Assembly (NCBI GenBank): GCA_900555815.1
Contig: USMR01000054.1
Location: 1-6,371, forward strand
Reading direction: 5' to 3'
Source of the DNA: an uncultured Collinsella sp.
Lineage (GTDB): Bacteria; Actinomycetota; Coriobacteriia; Coriobacteriales; Coriobacteriaceae
DNA: 6,371 nt
Shown: in pieces, positions 1 through 6,371 of the stretch
How positions within the stretch are numbered: the first letter of the stretch is position 1
Layout of the letters: each line of letters opens with the position of its first letter
The notes under the pieces: model-generated
The model's input: the letters and a program-made list of their open reading frames with translations, nothing else
What the model was told of the DNA's origin: nothing
Databases searched by the model: none
Program-made: the position numbers and the translations under genes

Positions 1-1797
<1,797 letters not shown>

Positions 1798-1813
1798 CTC
1801 TTGCAGGTCTGTT

Positions 1814-1850
1814 GCCCCCGCGGTCCGCTTCGGCCGCGGGGGCTTTTGTT
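1814..1850 (+). terminator. Intrinsic terminator of the PTS/glucosidase operon
   Basis: A perfect 10-bp GC stem, GCCCCCGCGG (1814-1823) with CCGCGGGGGC (1834-1843), is extended inside by CCG/CGG around a CTT loop. It is followed at once by TTTTGTT. It begins 17 bases after the glucosidase stop codon. There is no T-run on the opposite strand, so it works for the plus strand only. Confidence 0.93.
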
Positions 1851-1893
1851 ATTGAGGCGGCTGTTCATGAGGAGCATTGCAGGCTGCGGAAAC

Positions 1894-1944
1894 CCGGCAC
1901 TTGGGGACGTTCCTTTCCTGCCGGCAGCTTGGGACAGTCCTTAA
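1894..1944 (+). repeat. Left GGGGAC-type repeat pair (REP-like)
   Basis: Two similar motifs in the same orientation, TTGGGGACGTTCCTTT (1901-1916) and TTGGGACAGTCCTTAA (1929-1944), lie 28 bases apart. The first sits in the loop of a 6-bp inverted pair, CCGGCA (1894-1899) with TGCCGG (1919-1924). The second shares the 9-mer GGGACAGTC with the reverse complement of 2198-2206 at the right end of the cluster. Assignment to a REP-type family is inference. Confidence 0.6.
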
Positions 1945-1960
1945 AGGCCGCATCGATCAA

Positions 1961-2146
1961 CTGCGGAAAGCACATCCCAGAATGAGCGTCCAACATGGGG
2001 TGCGGTTTCCCTTGAGGCCCTCAATCGGAAAATGCATCCCGGATTTTTGTCGAAAAGCGGTCCCTAGTTTCCCAAACGGGCCGCTAACGGAAAGCGCATC
2101 CCGCTATTGGGCCCCAAAGCAGGATGCGCTTTCCGTGCTGGCAGTT
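1961..2146. repeat. Three 62-bp tandem units, each with inverted arms
   Basis: Units start at 1961, 2023 and 2085. At the same offset in each is a first arm of the form CGGAAAnnnCATCCC (1964-1978, 2026-2040, 2088-2102). At offset 45-50 in each is an inverted second arm ending in TTTCC (to 2010, 2072 and 2134). Unit 3 is the best preserved: the 14-mer at 2088-2101 is exactly inverted at 2122-2135, and the inside contains TTGGGCCCCAA (2107-2117), so the whole segment can fold into a long hairpin. Unit 1 keeps both arms with mismatches; the right arm of unit 2 is degenerate. The DNA between the arms differs between units, so the palindrome rather than the full unit appears to be conserved. Confidence 0.7.
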
Positions 2147-2195
2147 CCAAGCAGTTCGGGATGGCCCTTTTCGTCTGCTCTCGGCCGGCGTCCGT

Positions 2196-2242
2196 AAGAC
2201 TGTCCCCGACGACCACTCATTTAAGTCTGTCCCCAATGAGTG
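2196..2242 (-). repeat. Right GGGGACAG-type repeats with an 8-bp hairpin (REP-like)
   Basis: AAGACTGTCCCC (2196-2207) and AAGTCTGTCCCC (2223-2234) are near-identical direct repeats, both inverted relative to the motifs at 1901-1944. The second lies in the 13-base loop of a perfect 8-bp inverted repeat, CACTCATT (2214-2221) with AATGAGTG (2235-2242). The hairpin ends eight bases downstream of the stop codon of the minus-strand peptidase gene, so it will be in that gene's 3' untranslated RNA. It lacks a U-run on the minus strand and is therefore not a standard intrinsic terminator. Confidence 0.65.
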
Positions 2243-2250
2243 CCCAATGA

Positions 2251-3285
2251 CTAGTAGTAGGCCCACATGGCTTCGACTTCGTTGAGGACCTCTACGACGC
2301 CCCAGCGTCGGGCGCTGCGGCTGGCCGAGTTGGGATCGAAGACTTCAATCTGGTCGGCGTCGTCAATACCGTAAAGTACAATGTAGTGGCCCACGTTGGT
2401 AAAGGTGCCCGGCCGAACGGCGGCGATGACGGGCGCTCCCGAACGCAGCGCCTGAGTCATCGAGTCGCGATCGTTATGAAGCTCCGTTCCGTTAAGTCCC
2501 AACTGCCACGCACCGCTCGTCATAAACGACCATTCGGTTGCACCGGTGGGGGCGTAATTGCCTGCCTCGGAAAGCGCGCACATATCGACGGGAGTCATAT
2601 CGGTGCGTCCCGTCTTAAAGATATAGACCATGGTGAGGCACGTAGGCCCGCAAGCATTTTGGCGGATGGTACCGCCGGCGTAAGGCAGCTCCGACCATGC
2701 AGGGTCGATCTGATAGATATGGGGCATCGTGCCGGCTTGCCATTGCGAGCGCGGGGTCGAAAAGGCGAAAGAATAACCGGGCGCGACGGGGGCCTTGAGC
2801 AGCTTGTCCTCGGCGGTGGGCTCGAGACCGGCCGAGCCGTGGGACATACAGGAGCTCATAAGCACAAAGACCAGACAGATGAGGATAGAGCACAGTGCGA
2901 GGCAAAGCCGACGAGCCGGCAGGGCGGGGGCATTCACGTACGATGTCGAGCGGTAGGGCTTGCCGTCGCGTCCGCCTTGGGGATGCGAAAAGAAGCGGTT
3001 GATATGGCTGCCGGGCTGACGTGCGCCGTTGCGGCGCAGTTGCGGAACCTCGGCTTGGCGCTGTCGAGTGCGCGCGCCCAAGCGGCTATCTTGCTGTGCG
3101 CTTGTGCCCGTGCTCGGACGGCCACTCTGCCGTGTTCTGTTTGTCTGCTGCCGAGACGAAGGCCTGGGTTGCTCTTGAGGGCGTTGCGGATTGCTGCTCG
3201 TGGCACTTCTGGGCGTCGGCGTGGTGCGGCCAGCAAGGCGAACGCTTTGTCGCCGTTGATCACCGTCGTTGTATCCGTATGCCAT
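2251..3285 (-). CDS. Membrane-anchored C39-like cysteine peptidase domain protein
   Basis: This 344-residue protein has three parts. Residues 1-120 are low-complexity, rich in Arg, Gln, Ser, Thr and Pro, and probably disordered. Residues 126-147 form one hydrophobic segment preceded by a pair of Arg, giving an N-inside orientation. Residues 185-344 form an extracytoplasmic papain-like domain of the Peptidase_C39_2 type. Its signature is LPYAGGTIRQNACGPTCLTM, with the presumed nucleophile C212. GHYIVLYGID supplies H300 and FDPNSA supplies D317, completing a plausible Cys-His-Asp triad. Family members include peptidases and inactive or transferase-like relatives, so the substrate is unknown; cell-wall or secreted-peptide processing is only a guess. 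The start at 3285 is supported by AAGGCGG five bases upstream. There is no ABC exporter or bacteriocin gene beside it, unlike bacteriocin-processing C39 peptidases. A GTG at codon 117 could in principle start a shorter, lipoprotein-like form, but it has no ribosome binding site. Confidence 0.85.
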   Translation of the reverse strand: MAYGYNDGDQRRQSVRLAGRTTPTPRSATSSNPQRPQEQPRPSSRQQTNRTRQSGRPSTGTSAQQDSRLGARTRQRQAEVPQLRRNGARQPGSHINRFFSHPQGGRDGKPYRSTSYVNAPALPARRLCLALCSILICLVFVLMSSCMSHGSAGLEPTAEDKLLKAPVAPGYSFAFSTPRSQWQAGTMPHIYQIDPAWSELPYAGGTIRQNACGPTCLTMVYIFKTGRTDMTPVDMCALSEAGNYAPTGATEWSFMTSGAWQLGLNGTELHNDRDSMTQALRSGAPVIAAVRPGTFTNVGHYIVLYGIDDADQIEVFDPNSASRSARRWGVVEVLNEVEAMWAYY

Positions 3286-3290
3286 TCGTA

Positions 3291-3297
3291 CCGCCTT
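3291..3297 (-). promoter_or_regulatory. Ribosome binding site of the C39-like peptidase gene
   Basis: On the minus strand AAGGCGG lies five bases before the ATG at 3285. It differs from the consensus AAGGAGG by one base and decides the long N-terminal form of the protein. A TATACA (3304-3309, minus) slightly upstream could be a -10 box, but no good -35 was found and the leader would be very short. Confidence 0.6.
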
Positions 3298-3433
3298 GTC
3301 TCATGTATAACCTGTCTATCCTACAAAAAAGATGTGCAACAAATGGGTCCGCGCGTCAAAAGTTCGGTAAACGGTACGAAAGGCGCAAAACACACGGCCT
3401 CAAAAACATCTCTATATGCGTCCGATGAGCGTA

Positions 3434-3450
3434 CGCCCGTCGGACGGGCG
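3434..3450. promoter_or_regulatory. 17-base palindrome, possible operator or leader hairpin
   Basis: CGCCCGTC (3434-3441) and GACGGGCG (3443-3450) are exact inverted copies around a single G. As RNA it would form a 6-bp stem with a 5-base loop. It lies about 200 bases upstream of the permease start. A dimeric repressor site is possible, but nothing identifies the regulator. Confidence 0.35.
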
Positions 3451-3579
3451 ACAACAATGAGCGGCAAACCGTGCCGTTCGTCCCAAAAACGGCGCCGCTC
3501 GTTTGCAGTTCTGCCTTCGGTCGAGCCACAAGCGGCGCTGCTGTGCCAAGGCCGTATCTTAAAGCCATGAAATAAAAGC

Positions 3580-3625
3580 GCGCGGCAAAACAGACCGCGC
3601 AAGGGGTGACGCCAAAGAGGCGTCA
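3580..3625 (+). promoter_or_regulatory. Two consecutive stem-loops in the permease leader
   Basis: GCGCGG (3580-3585) pairs with CCGCGC (3595-3600) around a 9-base loop. TGACGCC (3607-3613) pairs exactly with GGCGTCA (3619-3625) around the loop AAAGA. The second hairpin ends six bases before the permease ribosome binding site. Neither is followed by a T-run on either strand, so they are not ordinary terminators; an mRNA leader role in translation or stability is inferred. Confidence 0.45.
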
Positions 3626-3631
3626 ATAAGG

Positions 3632-3641
3632 AAAGGAGGGG
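3632..3641 (+). promoter_or_regulatory. Strong ribosome binding site of the permease gene
   Basis: AAAGGAGGGG contains the full AAGGAGG consensus and ends four bases before the ATG at 3646. It selects this start over the in-frame ATG at codon 16. Confidence 0.85.
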
Positions 3642-3645
3642 AACA

Positions 3646-5097
3646 ATGGCGGACAAGAACGCAGAAGTTGCAGTCGAAGGTAACGGCGGCATGAAGAAAA
3701 CGCTTTCGCTCTGGAACTTCTTCACCATCGGTTTCGGTGCCATCATCGGAACTGGCTGGGTTCTGCAGGTCGGCGACTGGATGGTCGTGGGCGGCGGTCC
3801 CGTTCCCGCTATGATCGCATTCCTCTTGGGTGCAATCTTTCTCGTGCCCGTCGGAGCTGTTTTCGGTGAGCTCACGGCTGCTATCCCCATCTCGGGCGGC
3901 ATCGTCGAGTATGTCGATCGTAGCTTTGGCCGTACGCTGAGCTATATCACCGGTTGGCTCCTGGCCCTGGGCAACGGCATCCTGTGCCCGTGGGAGGCAA
4001 TCGCTATCTCGACCCTCGTGTCCGAGATGTTCGGCAGCCTGCCCGGTCTTGAGTGGCTGCGTGCCGTCAAGCTCTATACCATCCTGGGCGCCGACGTTTA
4101 CCTGTTCCCGACGCTGATCGCGCTCGGCTTTGCAACCTACGTTATCTTCCTCAACTTCCGCGGTGCCAGCTCGGCCGCCAAGCTGCAGGCCTTCCTGACC
4201 AAGGCCCTGCTCTGCGGCATGCTGCTCGCCATGGGCGTCTCGCTGTTCACCGGCTCGCCGGACAACGCCATGCCCGTGTTCTCCCAGGTCACCGGTGCTG
4301 GCGGCGGCAAGCCTGCTACCGAGGGCACCAGCCTGTTCGCAGGCATCGTTTCGGTCCTGGTTCTGACCCCGTTCTTCTACGCCGGTTTCGACACCATTCC
4401 TCAGCAGGCTGAGGAAGCGGCCGAGGGCCTCAACTGGAACAAGTTCGGCAAGATCATCTCCCTGGCCCTGCTGGCCGCAGGCGGCTTCTACATGGTCTGC
4501 ATCTACTCGTTCGGCACCATCCTCGACTGGCATGAGTTCGTTAAGAGCCCGGTTCCCGCGCTCGCCTGCCTCAAGGGCATCAACATGCTTCTGTACCTGG
4601 CCATGCTCGTCATCGCTACGCTTGGACCCATGGGTCCGATGAACTCCTTCTACGGCGCCACGAGCCGCATCATGCTCGCCATGGGCCGCAAGGGCCAGCT
4701 GCCCGAGCAGTTCGCCGAGGTCGACCCCAAGTCCGGCGCTCCCAAGCTTGCCTGCGTCGTTCTGGGCGTCATCACTGTCGTCGGTCCGTTCCTGGGCAAG
4801 AACATGCTCATCCCTCTGACCAACGTGTCGGCTCTCGCCTTCATCTTCTCCTGTGGCATGGTCGCCCTCGCTTGCCTGCGCATGCGCTTCACCGAGCCCG
4901 ACCTGCCTCGTCCCTACGAGGTGCCCGGCGGCAAGTTTGGCATCGGCCTCGCTATCGCTGCCTGCGCCATCATCATCGGCCTGCTTGTGATTCCGTTCTC
5001 TCCCGCCTCCCTCAACATGGTGGAGTGGAGCATCGTGATCGGCTGGTTGGCTATTGGCCTGGCCCTCATGGCTTTCACCAATTCCCGCAAAAAGTAA
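3646..5097 (+). CDS. APC-superfamily amino acid/amine permease
   Basis: This integral membrane protein of 483 residues has about 12 hydrophobic segments, the normal size and topology of an APC (amino acid-polyamine-organocation) transporter. TM1 carries IGFGAIIGTGW (residues 28-38), the broken-helix substrate-binding motif usually written GAIIGTG. GELTAAIPISGGIVEYVDRS (74-93) is the TM2/TM3 region typical of the family. AEEAAEGLNW (255-264) and FAEVDPKSGAPKLA (356-369) are conserved cytoplasmic loops, and PRPYEVPGGKFG (421-432) is the characteristic loop before the last helices. It probably takes up an amino acid, amine or small amide by proton or sodium symport or by exchange. The gene is followed by an amidohydrolase in the same direction, so the imported compound may be that enzyme's substrate, or the permease may handle its product. 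Codons end in C or G almost throughout, suggesting good expression. The exact substrate is not recognisable; membership of the superfamily is firm. Confidence 0.92.
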   Translation: MADKNAEVAVEGNGGMKKTLSLWNFFTIGFGAIIGTGWVLQVGDWMVVGGGPVPAMIAFLLGAIFLVPVGAVFGELTAAIPISGGIVEYVDRSFGRTLSYITGWLLALGNGILCPWEAIAISTLVSEMFGSLPGLEWLRAVKLYTILGADVYLFPTLIALGFATYVIFLNFRGASSAAKLQAFLTKALLCGMLLAMGVSLFTGSPDNAMPVFSQVTGAGGGKPATEGTSLFAGIVSVLVLTPFFYAGFDTIPQQAEEAAEGLNWNKFGKIISLALLAAGGFYMVCIYSFGTILDWHEFVKSPVPALACLKGINMLLYLAMLVIATLGPMGPMNSFYGATSRIMLAMGRKGQLPEQFAEVDPKSGAPKLACVVLGVITVVGPFLGKNMLIPLTNVSALAFIFSCGMVALACLRMRFTEPDLPRPYEVPGGKFGIGLAIAACAIIIGLLVIPFSPASLNMVEWSIVIGWLAIGLALMAFTNSRKK

Positions 5098-5103
5098 CGC
5101 CGA

Positions 5104-5155
5104 GCCGGGGCGGATCAGGTGCGCGGGCCCCTCTCTTCCGCGCACCGAACCCGGC
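5104..5155 (+). promoter_or_regulatory. Two-tier GC-rich hairpin between permease and amidohydrolase genes
   Basis: An outer 6-bp stem, GCCGGG (5104-5109) with CCCGGC (5150-5155), encloses a perfect 9-bp stem, GGTGCGCGG (5118-5126) with CCGCGCACC (5138-5146), around an 11-base loop. It starts six bases after the permease stop codon. No T-run follows, so full termination is unlikely. It may protect the 3' end of the upstream message, or pause transcription so the two genes are expressed at different levels. Confidence 0.5.
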
Positions 5156-5160
5156 GCCAC

Positions 5161-5198
5161 TTGGGTAGCTTTGTGAGGCCTTAACCCAACACGGCCTC
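5161..5198 (+). promoter_or_regulatory. Overlapping alternative stems upstream of the amidohydrolase gene
   Basis: TTGGGT (5161-5166) can pair with ACCCAA (5184-5189), and GAGGCC (5175-5180) can pair with GGCCTC (5193-5198). The halves interleave, so the stems either exclude each other or form a pseudoknot. The element lies 20 bases upstream of the amidohydrolase ribosome binding site. A switch-like leader is possible but unproven; six-base pairs of this kind also occur by chance. Confidence 0.3.
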
Positions 5199-5206
5199 GC
5201 CCACTA

Positions 5207-5224
5207 TATGGATCCATAAGGAGG
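5207..5224 (+). promoter_or_regulatory. Ribosome binding site of the amidohydrolase gene with abutting 12-bp palindrome
   Basis: AAGGAGG (5218-5224) lies four bases before the ATG at 5229 and fixes the start. The 12-base perfect palindrome TATGGATCCATA (5207-5218) runs directly into it, sharing one base. A protein bound to this palindrome, or a small hairpin, would affect access to the ribosome binding site. Confidence 0.7.
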
Positions 5225-5228
5225 AACC

Positions 5229-6371
5229 ATGTCCACTAAGTATGCAATCGTTGGCGGCAAGCTCATCGACGGTACCGGTGCCGAGCCGGTCGAGAACTCC
5301 CTCGTTCTCGTCGACGACAACGGCAAGATCGAGTACGCCGGCGCCATGCAGGACCTTCCCGAGGGCGTTGAGGTCATCGACGCCGCCGGCAAGACCGTCC
5401 TTCCCGGCCTGATCGACACCCACCTGCACTTCTCGGGCAACTTGACCGACGATGACACCGACTGGGTCATGCAGCCGCTCCTCGAAAAGCAGGCCGTCGC
5501 CGTCAAGCAAGCCTACGACTGCCTCACCCACGGCCTCACCACCGTCTGCGAGATCGGCCGCTTTGGTATCCAGATCCGTGACTGCATCGACAAGGGCGTC
5601 TTCAAGGGCCCGCGCGTTCTGGCCACCGGCCTTGGCTTCTGCCGCGTTGCCGGCCACGGCGACTCCCACCACTGCAGCCAGGAGCTCAACAAGGAATCGC
5701 ACCCCTGGGGCGATCAGGTCGACGGTCCTTGGGATCTGCGCAAGGCCGTCCGTCGTCGCCTGCGCGAGAACCCCGATGCCATCAAGATCTGGGCTACCGG
5801 TGGCGGCATCTGGCGCTGGGACTCCGGCCGCGACCAGCACTATTGCTCCGAGGAGATCCAGGCCGTGGTCGAAGAGGCAAAGATGGTCGGCATCCCCGTG
5901 TGGAGCCACTGCTACAACAACCACGCCGCTGCCTACGACTCCGTCCGCTTTGGCTGCGAGCAGCTGATTCACGGCTTCGATATCGATGAGCGCACCATGG
6001 ACCTCATGGCCGAGCAGGGCACCTTCTTCACCCCGACGATCGCCTTCCTGCCCACCTGGTACGCCACCTATCCGCCCGTCTACGTTCCCGAGCTGCACGA
6101 CAAGTACGAGGGCACCCTGGTCGAGAAGGAGCTGCAGCGCAACTACGACTGCCTGCGCGAGGCCAAGAAGCGCGGCGTCGTCATGACGATCGGCTCCGAC
6201 TCCTTCTCCTTCGTCACCCCGTACGGCACCTGCTCCATCGAGGAGATGTACGAGTTCGTCGACAAGATCGGCTTCACTCCGGTCGAGACCATCACCTGCG
6301 CCACCCTCAACGGTGCCAAGATGTGCCACATCGAGGACGAGACCGGGTCCATCGAGGCCGGCAACTGCGCC
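5229..6371 (+). CDS. Metal-dependent amidohydrolase (imidazolonepropionase/prolidase-like group), 3' end outside window
   Basis: The first 381 residues are present and the frame is open to the window end; relatives are usually about 400-430 residues, so only a short C-terminal part is missing. It belongs to the amidohydrolase superfamily, with a TIM barrel inside a small beta-sandwich. VLPGLIDTHLH (57-67) gives metal ligands H65 and H67. DAIKIWATGGG (183-193) gives K186, placed like the carboxylated bridging lysine of the dipeptidase/phosphotriesterase-like branch. VWSHCYN gives H227, LIHGFDID gives H248, and IGSDSF gives D324, the catalytic aspartate. This ligand set supports an active binuclear metal enzyme in the cytoplasm that hydrolyses a C-N bond in an amide, dipeptide or ring. 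Characterised relatives include Xaa-Pro and Xaa-Arg/Lys dipeptidases, and imidazolonepropionase is more distant. The substrate cannot be told from sequence. Its position after the APC permease suggests that gene imports the substrate. Heavy use of C-ending codons matches the permease. Confidence 0.9.
   Translation, partial: MSTKYAIVGGKLIDGTGAEPVENSLVLVDDNGKIEYAGAMQDLPEGVEVIDAAGKTVLPGLIDTHLHFSGNLTDDDTDWVMQPLLEKQAVAVKQAYDCLTHGLTTVCEIGRFGIQIRDCIDKGVFKGPRVLATGLGFCRVAGHGDSHHCSQELNKESHPWGDQVDGPWDLRKAVRRRLRENPDAIKIWATGGGIWRWDSGRDQHYCSEEIQAVVEEAKMVGIPVWSHCYNNHAAAYDSVRFGCEQLIHGFDIDERTMDLMAEQGTFFTPTIAFLPTWYATYPPVYVPELHDKYEGTLVEKELQRNYDCLREAKKRGVVMTIGSDSFSFVTPYGTCSIEEMYEFVDKIGFTPVETITCATLNGAKMCHIEDETGSIEAGNCA

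Larger units (their letters stand above)
1851..2250. other. Gene-free intergenic region filled with repeats
   Basis: These 400 bases lie between the plus-strand terminator and the 3' end of the minus-strand peptidase gene. Open frames exist on both strands, but none has a ribosome binding site or a protein-like composition, and the DNA is better explained as repeats. In order there are: a CCGGCA/TGCCGG inverted pair around a GGGGACGTTCC motif (1894-1924), a GGGACAGTCC motif (1931-1940), three 62-bp tandem units (1961-2146), and two inverted GTCCCC motifs (2196-2207 and 2223-2234), the latter inside a hairpin. No promoter or small RNA was identified. Confidence 0.7.
3286..3645. other. Divergent intergenic region between the peptidase and permease genes
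   Basis: These 360 bases hold no convincing gene; frames crossing it on both strands lack ribosome binding sites and recognisable protein features. It must contain the promoters of both divergent genes, but I could not assign a confident -35/-10 pair on either strand. It contains several inverted repeats: a 17-base near-perfect palindrome (3434-3450), GCGCCGCT (3492-3499) with AGCGGCGC (3531-3538), GCGCGG (3580-3585) with CCGCGC (3595-3600), and a tight stem-loop (3607-3625). Several short A-runs (3324-3329, 3484-3489) are also present. Confidence 0.6.

Noticed and set aside
1961..2146. Possible CRISPR array
   Set aside because: The repeated motif is only about 15 bp, is imperfect, alternates in orientation, and lacks uniform repeats with unique spacers of typical size. 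No cas gene is visible.
1877..2197. A 106-codon plus-strand frame in the repeat cluster
   Set aside because: It runs across tandem palindromic repeats, has no ribosome binding site, and its composition reflects the repeats. A functional peptide is not supported.
2386..3570. A 394-codon plus-strand frame opposite the C39-like peptidase gene
   Set aside because: It has no ribosome binding site and no protein family features; the minus strand encodes a clear helix and a cysteine peptidase motif.
3321..3902. A 193-codon minus-strand frame crossing the divergent intergenic region into the permease gene
   Set aside because: It overlaps the clear permease start and leader, has no ribosome binding site, and shows no conserved motif.
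3559..5217. A 552-codon open frame on the minus strand opposite the permease gene
   Set aside because: It mirrors the GC-rich codon bias of the permease gene, has no ribosome binding site, and its translation is charged low-complexity protein with no recognisable domain. The plus strand is clearly coding.
5181..6329. A 382-codon open frame on the minus strand opposite the amidohydrolase gene
   Set aside because: Long antisense frames are expected when the real gene avoids certain codons. The translation is Ala/Val/Asp/Gly-rich without motifs, whereas the plus strand has a full catalytic motif set.

Overview
The window looks like chromosomal DNA from a GC-rich, fermentative gut Gram-positive. 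The best guess is a Coriobacteriia member such as Collinsella. This is inferred from three things: GC-rich coding with strong AGGAGG-type ribosome binding sites, a cellobiose-type PTS plus family 1 phospho-glucosidase, and GGGGAC-type intergenic repeats. No marker gene here proves the taxon.

Layout, left to right. (1) Bases 1-1797 hold the end of a sugar-import operon: the C-terminal part of a lactose/cellobiose-family PTS EIIC, then a 6-phospho-beta-glucosidase that starts one base after the EIIC stop codon. A textbook intrinsic terminator (1814-1850) closes it. (2) Bases 1851-2250 contain no convincing gene. They hold a repeat cluster: three 62-bp units in exact tandem register, each with inverted arms, bracketed by inverted GGGGACAG-type motifs. 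(3) A minus-strand gene (2251-3285) encodes a membrane-anchored C39-like cysteine peptidase with a long basic, low-complexity cytoplasmic N-terminus. (4) Bases 3286-3645 are a divergent intergenic region with several palindromes, ending in a hairpin just before a strong ribosome binding site. (5) An APC-superfamily amino-acid/amine permease (3646-5097) is followed, after a structured 131-base spacer, by a metal-dependent amidohydrolase (5229 to the window end, incomplete).

How the genes work together. EIIC and the glucosidase form a standard pathway: a beta-glucoside is imported and phosphorylated, then split inside the cell into glucose-6-phosphate and the aglycone or glucose. The permease and amidohydrolase look like a second uptake-and-hydrolysis pair, probably for an amino-acid-derived amide, dipeptide or cyclic compound; the substrate cannot be read from the sequence. 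The C39-like peptidase stands alone between them and has no visible partner.

Nothing here is clearly an undescribed biological system. The parts most worth a second look are the 62-bp palindromic repeat cluster, the architecture of the C39-like protein, and the structured RNA leaders around the permease and amidohydrolase.
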